From positions 1 through 53,698 of the forward strand of contig JBBDMW010000058.1 of assembly GCA_040878005.1 (NCBI GenBank): DNA of 53,698 bases, written 5' to 3'. Position numbers and translations under genes: made by a program. This stretch comes from JBBDMW01 sp040878005 (GTDB lineage: Bacteria > Chloroflexota > Dehalococcoidia > Lucifugimonadales > Lucifugimonadaceae). The notes beneath the pieces are model-generated. The model did not search any database, was not told where the DNA came from, and saw only the letters and a program-made list of their open reading frames with translations. This document shows positions 1 through 8,386 of the stretch, in pieces; the stretch's first letter is position 1; every line of letters begins with the position of its first letter.

Positions 1-107
1 TGGTTGCTGACAGCCAGGCGGACCTTGAGTACGAAGAATCGCTGCACAAGATGGGTGCGCTCATGCGGGCGATTGACCACGCCGAGGAGAGCGCCGGTGC
101 TTCCTGA
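1..107 (+). CDS. C-terminal tail of a TrpE-like (chorismate-binding) protein, cut by the window edge
   Basis: Reading from base 3, 34 codons end at the TGA at 105-107. The peptide begins VADSQADLEYEESLHK and continues GALMRAIDHAEE, which matches the extreme C-terminus of anthranilate synthase component I (the IVADS...EYEETLNKA..LLRAI block). The rest of the gene lies outside the window, so the residues that separate TrpE from PabB cannot be checked. It overlaps the start of the next gene, itself a complete TrpE, by 11 bases, so two component I genes stand in tandem and are probably translationally coupled. Confidence 0.7.
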   Translation, partial: VADSQADLEYEESLHKMGALMRAIDHAEESAGAS

Positions 108-1626
108 ACTGACCGACATAGAGCCAGGGCGAGTTCTTCCTTCGTTCAACGAGTTCGCCGCCCATGCAGAGACTTGCACCCGCGTGCCGGTGTGGGCGGT
201 CATGCCAACCGGCGGCCTTTCGCCTGCGGACACGTTCGAGCGGGTGTCGCTGTCCGGCTGCGGCTTTCTAATGGAGGGCATCTCGCCGGAGCCAGGCACA
301 TCCCGCTATTCATATGTGAGTGCGTCTGTGGACGAGGTGATACGCACCGGCCCGGGACAGTCGAACGGCGACGTGAACCCTGCGGCGCTTCTCAGGCGAC
401 GGTTGCACTCGGAGTGTGTGGCCGAAATATCCGGCCTGCCAGACTTTTATGCGGGCGCACTGGGCTACGTGGCTTATGAAGCGGCGCGGCATTTCGAGCC
501 ATCGGTAAGCCCGCTTGCGCCTGACCCCGCGGGATGCCCGGAGTCGGCATTCTTCCTGCCCGCCGAACTGGTCGTGTTCGACCACATGCTGGACAGGGTG
601 TTGCTCATAGTGCTGGCAGATGTGACATGCCCTTCAGGCTGGGAGGCCGCATATACAGACGCGGCAGCACGGGTATCTTCGCTGGCAGAGAAGCTGCGCA
701 GTCCGGCGCCCCCGGTGGAAGCCACCCGTCACACCACGGCCCCGGCCACACATCACGTCACCACGCAGGCTGAGTACGAGCGAATGGTGGAGCACGCACG
801 CGCCGCCATAATCGACGGCGAGCTTATACAGGTGGTGGTGTCCCAACGGCTTGAGCGGCCCACGTCGGCGCGGCCACTCGACATATACCGTGAGCTGCGC
901 CGGATGAACCCGTCGCCGTACACGTTCCTCCTGGACTTTGGCGACTTTCAACTGGTGGGAGCATCCCCGGAGCTGCTGGTACGGGTCCGTAACCGCACGG
1001 CATCCATTCACCCCATCGCTGGAACACGCCAACGCGGTGAAACTCCTGCCGAGGACGCCGCGCTGGAGCGGGAGCTTGTCCAGAGCGAAAAGGAGCGCGC
1101 TGAGCACCTCATGCTGCTGGACCTGTGCCGCAACGACCTCGGCCGCGTATGCGCGCCGGGAACGGTAAGCGTGCCGTCATTGATGGCAGTCGAGCATTAC
1201 TCGCACGTCATGCACCTGGTGTCACGGGTTCAGGGACGGCTCCGTGAAGGCTGCGATGCGCTGGACGCCTTCGCCGCTGGATTTCCAGCAGGCACGTTGA
1301 CCGGAGCTCCCAAGGTCAGGGCCATGCAGTTGATCAGCGAGCTTGAGCCTGGAGGCCGCGGCCCGTACTGCGGCGGTGTTGGGTGGTTCGGAGCGAACGG
1401 AGACATGGACACCGGCACCGTCATCCGGTCCATCCTTCTGAAAGACGGCGTCGCTCACGTGCAGGGCGGCGGCGGCATAGTGTTCGACAGTGTGCCGGGG
1501 GCGGAATACCGGGAGTCGCTGCAAAAGGCGGCGGCGCCGCTGCGCGCCATTGCGGCTGCGGAGACAGCAGGAGCAACGGCACATGAGAAGCGGTGGCGAA
1601 GCCCCGTAAGTGCAGGAGCGTCATGA
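97..1626 (+). CDS. trpE: Anthranilate synthase component I
   Basis: This protein (about 509 residues) would convert chorismate plus ammonia or glutamine to anthranilate, the first committed step of tryptophan synthesis. The chorismate-binding half carries PIAGT near residue 306, the TrpE form (PabB enzymes usually have PIKGT), then DLCRNDLGRV, YSHVMH, FPAGTLTGAPKVRAM and a GGGIVFDS tail. The N-terminal feedback region reads FLMEG where TrpE proteins usually have LLES, so tryptophan inhibition may be altered; that is inference. I chose GTG at 97 because GAGGAG lies 7 bases upstream; the longer open frame from base 4 only overlaps the upstream gene. The partner amidotransferase trpG follows after 85 bases. 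Confidence 0.88.
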   Translation: MLPELTDIEPGRVLPSFNEFAAHAETCTRVPVWAVMPTGGLSPADTFERVSLSGCGFLMEGISPEPGTSRYSYVSASVDEVIRTGPGQSNGDVNPAALLRRRLHSECVAEISGLPDFYAGALGYVAYEAARHFEPSVSPLAPDPAGCPESAFFLPAELVVFDHMLDRVLLIVLADVTCPSGWEAAYTDAAARVSSLAEKLRSPAPPVEATRHTTAPATHHVTTQAEYERMVEHARAAIIDGELIQVVVSQRLERPTSARPLDIYRELRRMNPSPYTFLLDFGDFQLVGASPELLVRVRNRTASIHPIAGTRQRGETPAEDAALERELVQSEKERAEHLMLLDLCRNDLGRVCAPGTVSVPSLMAVEHYSHVMHLVSRVQGRLREGCDALDAFAAGFPAGTLTGAPKVRAMQLISELEPGGRGPYCGGVGWFGANGDMDTGTVIRSILLKDGVAHVQGGGGIVFDSVPGAEYRESLQKAAAPLRAIAAAETAGATAHEKRWRSPVSAGAS

Positions 1627-1711
1627 GTGCGGCCCAGTCCGCATGGCGCACCGCGCCCACATCTCCCGTCACACCTATCAATGCCACCGTCCACACAATT
1701 GAGACACAACA

Positions 1712-2275
1712 ATGCTGCTGCTAATCGACAACTATGACAGCTTCACCTACAACCTGTACCAGTACCTGGCTGAGCTTGGCGCTGAGGTTGAGGTGATCCG
1801 GAACGACAAGGCCAGTATCGAAAACCTGGACATGATGCGGCCCGAGCGCGTCGTCATCTCACCCGGCCCCTCCAGGCCTGCAAACGCAGGCGTATCCGTG
1901 GACGCCGTGCGCCACTTCGCCGGTAAAGTCCCGCTGCTCGGCGTTTGCCTGGGCCACCAGTGCATTGGCGAGGCGTACGGCGCAATCGTGGAGGGCGCAG
2001 GCGAGATCAAGCATGGCAAGACATCCATGGTCAGCCATGACGGCAAGGGCGTGTTCGAGGGGCTGCCTGACCCGTTCGAGGCGGTGCGGTACCACTCGCT
2101 GGCCATCCGCCACGATACGCTCCCGGACGAATTCGAAGTCAGTGCCACGTCCGAGAGCGGCGTCATAATGGGCATCCGCCACAAAGAGCTCCCCATTGAG
2201 GGCGTCCAGTTCCACCCGGAGTCCATCCTGACCGCCCCCGGAAAGAAACTGCTCAACAACTTCCTGGAGATGTGA
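1712..2275 (+). CDS. trpG: Anthranilate synthase component II (glutamine amidotransferase)
   Basis: This is a class I glutamine amidotransferase of 187 residues, the normal length for stand-alone TrpG/PabA. It would hydrolyse glutamine and pass ammonia to TrpE. Visible motifs are DNYDSFTYN at the N-terminus, the oxyanion strand SPGPS (50-54), the nucleophile Cys79 in GVCLGHQ, and the His168/Glu170 pair in FHPES. TrpG and PabA cannot be told apart from sequence alone, and many bacteria share one subunit between tryptophan and folate synthesis; the setting between trpE and trpD favours TrpG. Confidence 0.92.
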   Translation: MLLLIDNYDSFTYNLYQYLAELGAEVEVIRNDKASIENLDMMRPERVVISPGPSRPANAGVSVDAVRHFAGKVPLLGVCLGHQCIGEAYGAIVEGAGEIKHGKTSMVSHDGKGVFEGLPDPFEAVRYHSLAIRHDTLPDEFEVSATSESGVIMGIRHKELPIEGVQFHPESILTAPGKKLLNNFLEM

Positions 2276-2281
2276 CGACGT

Positions 2282-2319
2282 CCCTCTCCCCAACAGGGAA
2301 GAGGGATTGAGGGAGAGGG
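2282..2319. repeat. CCCTCTCCC / GGGAGAGGG inverted repeat
   Basis: A 9-base arm at 2282-2290 is the exact reverse complement of 2311-2319, with a 20-base loop, directly after trpG. No T-tract follows, so it is a weak candidate for an intrinsic terminator. It may instead be a dispersed intergenic palindrome or an mRNA-stabilising hairpin. Confidence 0.5.
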
Positions 2320-2513
2320 GGGCCGAATGACAACTGGTAATGACAAGATAATTAGCACTCCGACAACCCGTGCCAGGAAACTACGCCAAACTCTGGCGGA
2401 CGCCGAGACAAATCAGTGTGGCGCCAGCCGCCTCACTCGTTGAATGGCATCGGTTAAAGAGAGCTGCGCCAACTTCACGAATACCGAAGTAACTGGTTAC
2501 TGGAAGTACCACC

Positions 2514-2948
2514 GTGGCAACTGAAATCACAGCATTTGACAATATCCGCCATCGAGAGCAGGTTATTCAACTCTGGGAACTCGTATTTGACTATGAGACT
2601 GCGCATAACGCACCGGCATCCGTAATTGACGCGAAAGTCGCAGTTGCGGACGGCTTATTTTTCGTTGCGATCAACGGAAATACAGTACTTGGCACCGTCA
2701 TGGGCGGGTATGACGGCCACAGGGGGTGGATCTACTCGCTTGCCGTGCATCCAGATCACCGAAAGCAAGGGATTGGGTCCCGGTTGCTTGCCTTCGCAGA
2801 GGAACACCTAACTTCGCGCGGGTGCGTCAAGATAAATTTGCAGATCATGGAGGACAACAGGCAAGTGCAGCAGTTTTATGAGGCCAGCGGCTATTCTGTT
2901 GAGCAAAGAATCAGCATGGGGAAGCGGCTCCTGGAGAACAGCCTTTAG
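2514..2948 (+). CDS. GNAT family N-acetyltransferase (YpeA-like)
   Basis: A 144-residue GNAT acetyltransferase that would move an acetyl group from acetyl-CoA to an unknown amine. The acetyl-CoA site is clear: VLGTVMGGYDGHRGWIYSLAVHP followed by the pyrophosphate loop RKQGIGSRLL, then the late motif NRQVQQFYEASGY. The GTVMGGYDGHRG segment is typical of YpeA-type proteins. The start is GTG at 2514. The gene sits inside the trp operon between trpG and trpD, its codons and flanks look more AT-rich than the trp genes, and it has no evident tie to tryptophan synthesis, which suggests insertion. The substrate cannot be predicted. Confidence 0.85.
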   Translation: MATEITAFDNIRHREQVIQLWELVFDYETAHNAPASVIDAKVAVADGLFFVAINGNTVLGTVMGGYDGHRGWIYSLAVHPDHRKQGIGSRLLAFAEEHLTSRGCVKINLQIMEDNRQVQQFYEASGYSVEQRISMGKRLLENSL

Positions 2949-3039
2949 CAGAGCGGCCAGGGATTCTGTTCCAACAAGACGTTCGGGGACTTCCCATCGC
3001 AGGCGGCAAACACAACCACCGCATGAACAAGACACCACA

Positions 3040-4086
3040 ATGAACATTCAGCAAGCCATACAAGCCGTCGTGGAATGCCGGGACCTGTCGGTGGATGATG
3101 CCGCTGCTGCCATGAGCCAGATCATGGACGGAGAAGCCACCCCTGCCCAGTTCGGCGCATTCGTCACTGCGCTTCGCATGAAGGGCGAAACACCGGAGGA
3201 AATCGCCGGCATGGCCCGCGTGATGCGGGAGAAGTCGCTGCACGTCGACATTGACGCCGCGGTGGTGGACACCTGCGGCACCGGCGGCGACGGCATGGGC
3301 TGGTTCAATGTCTCCACCGCCGCAGCGTTCGTAGTGGCCGGGGCGGGCGTGCCTGTGGCGAAGCACGGCAACCGCGCCATGTCCGGCGCCACCGGCAGCG
3401 CAGACGTGCTCGAGGCCATGGGAGTGAAGATAGACCTCGGCCCGGACGGCGTGAAGCGCTGCATCGATGACGCAGGCATCGGCTTCATGTTTGCCCAGGC
3501 ATTCCACCCGGCCATGAAGTACGCCGGGCCGCCGCGGCGGGAGATCGGCATACGGACGGTGTTCAACCTGCTCGGCCCGCTTACCAACCCGGCAGGGACG
3601 AGGCGCCAGGTCATTGGCATTGCCGATGCCGTGGCGGCCGAGAAGATCGCCAAGGCGCTATCCATACTGGGCACCGACTACACGCTGGTGGTCCATGCCG
3701 AGTCGGGCGCGGATGAGATGGACATCGAGGGACACACACTGATGTATCAGGTGACGCCCGACGCCATGAAACGTCGCCGGACCCGGCCCGCCGATTTCAG
3801 TCTACCGGAAGGGTCGCGTGACCACCTTGTCGCACGCAGCGTTGAGGAGAGCGTCGGCATGATCAGGGGAGTCCTCGCTGGAAAGGGGGGCGGACACAAC
3901 GCGCCGCCCTCACGTGAGCGGTCCGCAAGGAACGTAGTGGTGATGAACGCTGCGGCGGCCCTGTTGGTGTCGGGCAAGGCGGTCAGCTTCCAGGACGCGT
4001 CTGGCATGGCGGTGGAATCCATCGACTCGGGCGCTGCATCGGACAGGCTGGCCCGGCTGGCCGCCCTGAGCCAGGAACTGTCATGA
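3040..4086 (+). CDS. trpD: Anthranilate phosphoribosyltransferase
   Basis: A 348-residue enzyme, the usual family length, that joins anthranilate to PRPP. It shows the N-terminal helical domain, the PRPP loop CGTGGDG (79-85), KHGNR (108-112), and NLLGPLTNP. The usual KHGNRSVSS segment reads KHGNRAMSGA here, a modest change beside the active site. The ATG at 3040 gives the canonical MNIQQAI start; the open frame extends further 5' into the GNAT gene but that part is not TrpD-like. It overlaps trpC by 4 bases (ATGA), so the two are probably coupled. Confidence 0.95.
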   Translation: MNIQQAIQAVVECRDLSVDDAAAAMSQIMDGEATPAQFGAFVTALRMKGETPEEIAGMARVMREKSLHVDIDAAVVDTCGTGGDGMGWFNVSTAAAFVVAGAGVPVAKHGNRAMSGATGSADVLEAMGVKIDLGPDGVKRCIDDAGIGFMFAQAFHPAMKYAGPPRREIGIRTVFNLLGPLTNPAGTRRQVIGIADAVAAEKIAKALSILGTDYTLVVHAESGADEMDIEGHTLMYQVTPDAMKRRRTRPADFSLPEGSRDHLVARSVEESVGMIRGVLAGKGGGHNAPPSRERSARNVVVMNAAAALLVSGKAVSFQDASGMAVESIDSGAASDRLARLAALSQELS

Positions 4087-4898
4087 CATCACGGGCAGGC
4101 GGCATTCTCGGCCAGATCGTTGAGGCGAAGCGCGAGCGCATCGCACAGGCCAGGCGCGACGTGCCGCTTGACCGTGTCCGTGAGCTTGCTGAGGACGTCT
4201 CGGCGGCGACATCTCTCGCCATCGCCCTTCGCTCTGCGCCCGGCGTTTCGGTCATCGCAGAAATGAAACGGGCGTCCCCGTCTGGAGGAGAGCTTGATCC
4301 AGACATGGACCCGTCGCAACGCGCCACCATGTACTGCGATGCCGGCGCAGCGGCCATATCAGTACTGACCGAGCAGGACCACTTCCGCGGGTCACTGGAA
4401 GACCTGCGCGCCGTAAAGCAAATCGCCGGGCCGCGGGGTGTGGCGGTGTTGCAGAAGGACTTCGTGTTCGACGAATACCAGGTCTACGAGGCACGCGCTG
4501 CGGGCGCAGACGCAGTGCTGCTCATTATCGCCATCCTGGAGCCAGGCCAGTACCGCGAACTGCTGGACCTGTCCCGGTCGCTTGGCATGGATGCCCTGGT
4601 GGAGGCGTTCGATGAGCCGGAGCTTGATATAGCGCTGGACGCCGGACCGGACATAGTCGGCATCAACAACCGCAACCTGAAGACGCTTGAGACGTCGCTG
4701 AACGTGTTCGAATCCCTGTCGCCGCGCATCGAATCCAACATGGTGAAGGTTGCTGAGAGCGGCATGAAGAACGCTGAAGACGTGCGCCGCATGGGCCGTG
4801 CAGGCGCGAAAGCCGTGCTGGTGGGCGAGTCGCTGATGCGCGCCGGGGATGATGCCGCCGCCCTTGTGAAGACAATGTCTGAGGTACGAATTTCTTGA
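4083..4898 (+). CDS. trpC: Indole-3-glycerol phosphate synthase
   Basis: A 271-residue TIM-barrel enzyme that closes the indole ring. Key residues are present: Glu60 and Lys62 in AEMKRASPS, the catalytic Lys125 in LQKDF, VEAFDE, GINNRNL and AESGM near the phosphate site. The second residue of the usual LRKDF motif is Gln. The start overlaps the trpD stop (ATGA) and its stop overlaps the trpF start (TTGA). This is a monofunctional TrpC, not a TrpC-TrpF fusion. Confidence 0.95.
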   Translation: MTSRAGGILGQIVEAKRERIAQARRDVPLDRVRELAEDVSAATSLAIALRSAPGVSVIAEMKRASPSGGELDPDMDPSQRATMYCDAGAAAISVLTEQDHFRGSLEDLRAVKQIAGPRGVAVLQKDFVFDEYQVYEARAAGADAVLLIIAILEPGQYRELLDLSRSLGMDALVEAFDEPELDIALDAGPDIVGINNRNLKTLETSLNVFESLSPRIESNMVKVAESGMKNAEDVRRMGRAGAKAVLVGESLMRAGDDAAALVKTMSEVRIS

Positions 4899-5572
4899 GT
4901 GAGTACATGCCAAAGGTGAAGATTTGCGGCCTGCGGGACGCTGCAAGCGCGCTCGCAGCCGCGGACGCTGGCGCCGACTTCCTGGGTGTTGTATTTGTGG
5001 AGGGGGTCCGCCGGCAGGTCCAGCCGTCTGATGCCAGGGCGTTTGTTGACCAGTACAGGGATGGCAGACAGCACACCGATGCACCACCCCCAAAGCTGGT
5101 TGGCCTGTTCCGCAATCAGCCGGCCGACTGGGTGAACCAGGTCGTCACAGAAATCGGCCTCGACTACGTCCAGCTTTGCGGCGAGGAAGATGAGGCGTAC
5201 ATCAGCCAGTTGAGCACGCCCGTGTTCCGGCAGGTTCGGGTAAAGGAAGACGCATCGCCCGCCGGACTTACGGGCGAGGTAGCGCCACACCTTGCCTCAG
5301 GCCGGATCGTGGTGCTGGACCGCTATGACGCAAAGCTCCCTGGCGGTGGGGGAGAGGTCTTCGACTGGTCTGCCGCCGTGGGCATCGCCGCCGAGGAACA
5401 CGTGCTGCTTGCGGGCGGCCTTACGCCGGAGAATGTGCGCTCCGCCATTGACCGGCTACACCCATGGGGCGTGGACGTGTCCAGCGGCGTCGAGGTTAAT
5501 GGCACGAAGGACCCATCACGCATCCGCGCCTTCGTACAGGCCGCCAGGGGCGGCAAGCTGCCGGTTCGTTAG
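4895..5572 (+). CDS. trpF: Phosphoribosylanthranilate isomerase
   Basis: A 225-residue TIM-barrel isomerase acting between TrpD and TrpC. Motifs are VKICGLRD with the catalytic Cys, VQLCGEED (more often VQLHG), LAGGLTPENV and GVDVSSGVE with the catalytic Asp. TTG at 4895 overlaps the trpC stop; ATG at 4907 is an equally reasonable start giving MPKVKICG. It ends the trp cluster seen here, so trpB and trpA must be elsewhere in the genome. Confidence 0.94.
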   Translation: MSEYMPKVKICGLRDAASALAAADAGADFLGVVFVEGVRRQVQPSDARAFVDQYRDGRQHTDAPPPKLVGLFRNQPADWVNQVVTEIGLDYVQLCGEEDEAYISQLSTPVFRQVRVKEDASPAGLTGEVAPHLASGRIVVLDRYDAKLPGGGGEVFDWSAAVGIAAEEHVLLAGGLTPENVRSAIDRLHPWGVDVSSGVEVNGTKDPSRIRAFVQAARGGKLPVR

Positions 5573-5608
5573 GTGTCTCACATCCCGAAATGCTGCCTGT
5601 TTGGTTTG

Positions 5609-5635
5609 TGAAACATTTCGCGAGAACTTTATCCT
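5609..5635 (+). promoter_or_regulatory. Candidate ECF-type promoter (GAAAC / TATCCT)
   Basis: TGAAACA at 5609-5615 is followed 15 bases later by TATCCT at 5630-5635. A nearly identical arrangement, including TCGCG in the spacer and CTTT before TATCC, stands upstream of the glutamine synthetase gene at 8214-8241. Alternative sigma factors of the ECF class commonly read GAAAC-type -35 elements. An ECF sigma gene lies at 24752, but linking it to this site is inference. Confidence 0.4.
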
Positions 5636-5814
5636 GCCGCTGTGTCTTTATCTATGATGGAACAAATCAGCGCCTCGAAACGTCTAATAAAACAAGTCTC
5701 AAAACGCGAAGGTTGGTTCCCAACGGAGATGAACGAAGTCACCCGACCGCAAATAGAGCCAACACTGCAGGTCGGGGCTCTCGCCCCGGCCAATAACGAA
5801 AAGGACAACGGACG

Positions 5815-6432
5815 GTGACACGCAAGACGTTGGTGATGATGATGGGCGTCCTGGCCCTGGCTGTTTTGACGACCGGTTCAATTGCTCTGGCCACGCAAAC
5901 AGATGAACTTGAGCCGGGCCAATACGATCGAAGCCGAGTGAAAGAAGACATCGTCTTGCAACTGCTCGATGATGATGGGTTCGTCATAGACGAAAATCAG
6001 CGAGTTGGAGCAATATCAGCTGATAACCCTGGCGGATTCGGTGGCTACTACTTTAGCGAGGATGATCAAACTGTTTTTGTCTATATGACGGACCCGACGC
6101 AAAGGGCGGCGGCAGAAGCCGCTGTCAGGGCAGCTCACCGCAGACCGCTCGACGGGGTAAGCATTGAGACCGTTCAAGGCCGTTACACACTGAGGCAGCT
6201 TGCTGATTGGTACAAGCCTCTGAAGGCCGAGTTGAACAAGCATGACGTATTCCCAATGATGAGTTCCGTCAGGGAAAGGGACAACCGAATCAACTTCGGC
6301 TACAAGGATCTTGAGTCAAAGCGGGAACTCATCGAAAGTGTGATCGTCGAATTCGGGGTTCCCTTGGACGCTGTCCACCTGGAGGAAAACTACCCGATTT
6401 GGAGCTTGGGTGAGCCTCTTCGCGCCGAGTGA
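5815..6432 (+). CDS. Exported protein of the window's GFGG/VYVYMxD paralogous family (member 1)
   Basis: A 205-residue protein with an N-terminal signal or anchor (about residues 7-27, ending SIALA). The exported part carries GGFGGYYF, then VFVYMTD with an Ala-rich helix, YTLRQLADWY, a N-x-I-x-F strand and EFGVPLDAVHLEE. The same order of motifs occurs at 23706-24305 and 26390-27037, so these are paralogues. The repeated pattern of a helix, NRxxxG and GIPxDAV resembles prodomain-like modules found with secreted proteases, but I cannot assign a function. Start GTG 5815 has AAGG upstream. The gene stops exactly where a transposase remnant begins. Confidence 0.75.
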   Translation: MTRKTLVMMMGVLALAVLTTGSIALATQTDELEPGQYDRSRVKEDIVLQLLDDDGFVIDENQRVGAISADNPGGFGGYYFSEDDQTVFVYMTDPTQRAAAEAAVRAAHRRPLDGVSIETVQGRYTLRQLADWYKPLKAELNKHDVFPMMSSVRERDNRINFGYKDLESKRELIESVIVEFGVPLDAVHLEENYPIWSLGEPLRAE

Positions 6433-6558
6433 GTGTACTCCAGGCCGTTCACTTCAAACGCAGCGAGGCTGACGGAGCTCTCCAGGTACATCGGCTACTA
6501 CAATGACGAACGTCCACACGTCGGCATCGGAGGGGCTACTCCCTCATCAAGACTGTAA
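6433..6558 (+). pseudogene. C-terminal remnant of an IS481-type transposase
   Basis: Frame 6433-6558 encodes RPFTSNAARLTEL, RYIGYYNDERPHVGIGG and ATPSSRL before TAA. This is the C-terminus of the rve integrase core of IS481-like transposases (RPYxSN...YYNxRRPHxALGGxxPxSRL). The catalytic DDE residues and everything upstream are missing because the preceding exported-protein gene ends right at the boundary. No terminal inverted repeat could be recognised. Confidence 0.75.
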
Positions 6559-6681
6559 ACAACCTCTGTGGGCGGTACATCCAGGCCCTCCTCCTGTCCC
6601 GCTGCCATACCGGCACGCTTGACAAGACTCGCGTATCATCCGGGCCGCGCTCACCATTGCTGAACACACAGCGGAGGCACC

Positions 6682-7677
6682 ATGCCCGGACAGATACGTA
6701 TGGCCCAGTACGGAACCAAGCACGGTCACGCCGAGGGCGTGCTGAAGGTGATGCTGGACAACCCTGATGTCGAAGTCACCGGCGTTTACGAGCCTGACCC
6801 GGGCCGCCGACAGGAACTGGAATTCTGCGGCCATTCCACATGGTCGCAGGTCCACTGGTACAACGACCCTTCCGAGTTCCTGGAGGACTCCACCGTTACA
6901 GCGGTCGCATCAGAGGGACTGAATCAAGAAAGCCTCGGCCATACTGAAGCGATAGTCGCCGCGGGCAAACACGTCTTCTATGACAAGCCTGCCGGGGACG
7001 ACTTCCACCGTTTCGACCGCATCATCGAAGAGGCACGGCGCAGGAACTTGCTTGTCCAGTTGGGCTACATGTTCCGGTACCACGACGGCTTCAGCCGGAT
7101 AGCCGACTGGGCACGTTCCGGGTTCCTTGGTGACGTGTTTTCTATGCGTGCCCACATGTCGACCTACATCACCGAGGCGCAGAGGGCAGTGATCGCCCAC
7201 CACCGCGGCGGCATACTATACGACCTCGCGGGCCACATGCTGGACCAGGTCGTCTGGCTGTTGGGACGCCCGAGACGCGTCTCTTCATTCCTGCAACGTG
7301 CGGCATCAGAGACGCCGAACTTCATAGACAACACCCTGGGCGTGTTCGAATACGATAGCGCCCTGGCGTTCGTGGATATTGCCGCCATGGAGACGCGGCC
7401 AATGGCGCGCCGGTTTGAGGTCTACGGCACGAAGGGCTCGGCCATCATGGAGCCATTCGAGCCAGCGGAGACGCTGCGCCTGTGCCTTGCTGAGCCGCAG
7501 GGCGAATACCCTGCGGGCGTCTCCATCATTCAGCTTGAAGACCGGCCCCGTTATGTGAAGAGCCTGGAGGTGTTCGTGAAGGACCTCCGGGGAGAGAAGC
7601 AGCCAGACCGCAGCCTGGATCATGAGCTATTGGTGCAGGAAACCCTGATGCGCGCCACGGGCGGCCTGCCGGGATAA
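6682..7677 (+). CDS. Gfo/Idh/MocA family oxidoreductase
   Basis: A 331-residue NAD(P)-dependent dehydrogenase of unknown sugar or cyclitol substrate. The Rossmann N-terminus reads MAQYGTKHGHAEGV instead of the usual GxGxxG loop, followed by GVYEPDP. The family's EKP motif is YDKP, and the C-terminal domain has GGILYDLAGHMLDQVVWLLG, where the His would be catalytic. GGAGG lies 4 bases before the ATG. The gene is alone, with no sugar transporter next to it. Confidence 0.88.
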   Translation: MPGQIRMAQYGTKHGHAEGVLKVMLDNPDVEVTGVYEPDPGRRQELEFCGHSTWSQVHWYNDPSEFLEDSTVTAVASEGLNQESLGHTEAIVAAGKHVFYDKPAGDDFHRFDRIIEEARRRNLLVQLGYMFRYHDGFSRIADWARSGFLGDVFSMRAHMSTYITEAQRAVIAHHRGGILYDLAGHMLDQVVWLLGRPRRVSSFLQRAASETPNFIDNTLGVFEYDSALAFVDIAAMETRPMARRFEVYGTKGSAIMEPFEPAETLRLCLAEPQGEYPAGVSIIQLEDRPRYVKSLEVFVKDLRGEKQPDRSLDHELLVQETLMRATGGLPG

Positions 7678-7695
7678 TGCACAACCACCGTGCGG

Positions 7696-8100
7696 CTACC
7701 TGCGCTCCGGCCATATCACCTTCAGAGTGGTTGCGCCCTTGAAGACCGCTCCGGCGATGTTCGCATCTTTCAGTTCGGCACGGTACATGCTGGCGTTCGA
7801 TAGGTCGGCTTCGGACAGGTCCGCGCCGTTCAGCATCACCCGGAATAGAACGGCCCCTCGAAGCACCGCGCCAGACAGGTTCGCACGGCGCATGGTGGCC
7901 TCAGAAAGCTGCGCACCGGAGAGGTCCGCGCCTGACAGGTCAGCCCCATCCAGCACGGCACGGGATAGATTCAGGCCCGCGAGGTTGAGTTCCCTGAGGT
8001 CTGCCCCGGACAGGTCCAGGCGGTCGGCCGGATTTTCTGCGCGCCAGTTTGCCAGCGCCTCCGAGCCAAGCTTCAAAACTTCCAGGTGGCCAGGGTTCAT
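7696..8100 (-). CDS. Pentapeptide-repeat protein
   Basis: About 134 residues, most of them tandem A(D/N)LxX pentapeptides (GADLSGADLSGAQLSEA and onward, roughly residues 28-122), which fold as a right-handed quadrilateral beta helix. The start at 8100 (MNPGHLEVLKLG) has AGAGG upstream; an open frame extends 30 codons further but without repeat character. Some family members mimic DNA and bind gyrase, but most have no known role and no fluoroquinolone link can be claimed here. It is transcribed divergently from the glutamine synthetase gene. Confidence 0.88.
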   Translation of the reverse strand: MNPGHLEVLKLGSEALANWRAENPADRLDLSGADLRELNLAGLNLSRAVLDGADLSGADLSGAQLSEATMRRANLSGAVLRGAVLFRVMLNGADLSEADLSNASMYRAELKDANIAGAVFKGATTLKVIWPERR

Positions 8101-8213
8101 ATTGACCTCTCGCCGGGAATAACTGATCATGCCGCAATGATGCGGACGGCCCGGCCAGTCTATCCGCACAGGTCTGTTGGCTTTCGTCAAAAGCTCGAGA
8201 ATTGAAACACGTC

Positions 8214-8241
8214 TGAAACACTCGCGCGGTACTTTTATCCT
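8214..8241 (+). promoter_or_regulatory. Candidate ECF-type promoter upstream of glnII
   Basis: TGAAACA (8214-8220) is followed 16 bases after GAAAC by TATCCT (8236-8241), matching the element at 5609-5635 in order and in spacer sequence (TCGCG, CTTT). A transcript from here would carry a leader of about 160 bases before glnII, containing the hairpins described next. Confidence 0.4.
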
Positions 8242-8268
8242 GATTTATAACAATCCCTGTTGCACCGG

Positions 8269-8386
8269 CGCACCGGTTTCGCGGTGTGAGCCGCAGCGTC
8301 CGGAACGCCGGGCGGAGACAGGGCAACGGGCACCGAGCGGATGTGCCGGTCCCGGCTGAAAAGCCGGAGTCCGGTCGCCTGACCGG
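8269..8386 (+). promoter_or_regulatory. Hairpin-rich 5' leader of glnII (candidate structured RNA)
   Basis: Four local hairpins precede the ribosome binding site. They are 8269-8275 with 8282-8288 (one G-U pair); 8329-8333 with 8343-8347 (loop CGAGCGGAT); 8352-8357 with 8362-8367 (perfect 6 bp, GAAA tetraloop); and 8371-8376 with 8381-8386 (perfect 6 bp, loop GCCT). The last two are only 3 bases apart. I could not match it to the glutamine (glnA), glycine or cobalamin riboswitch consensus. It may be a regulatory element or simply GC-rich leader. Confidence 0.4.

Noticed and set aside
2878..3039. Longer TrpD start inside the GNAT gene
   Set aside because: The extra 54 residues are an out-of-frame reading of the GNAT end and the intergenic gap; ATG 3040 gives the family's normal start.
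4706..4715. GTTCGAATCC, a tRNA T-loop-like sequence
   Set aside because: It is inside trpC in a strongly conserved coding context, with no acceptor or anticodon stem around it.
8269..8386. Cobalamin, glycine or glutamine riboswitch upstream of glnII
   Set aside because: The AGCCGGAGTCCGG segment recalls part of a cobalamin box, but the invariant core segments of all three classes are missing.
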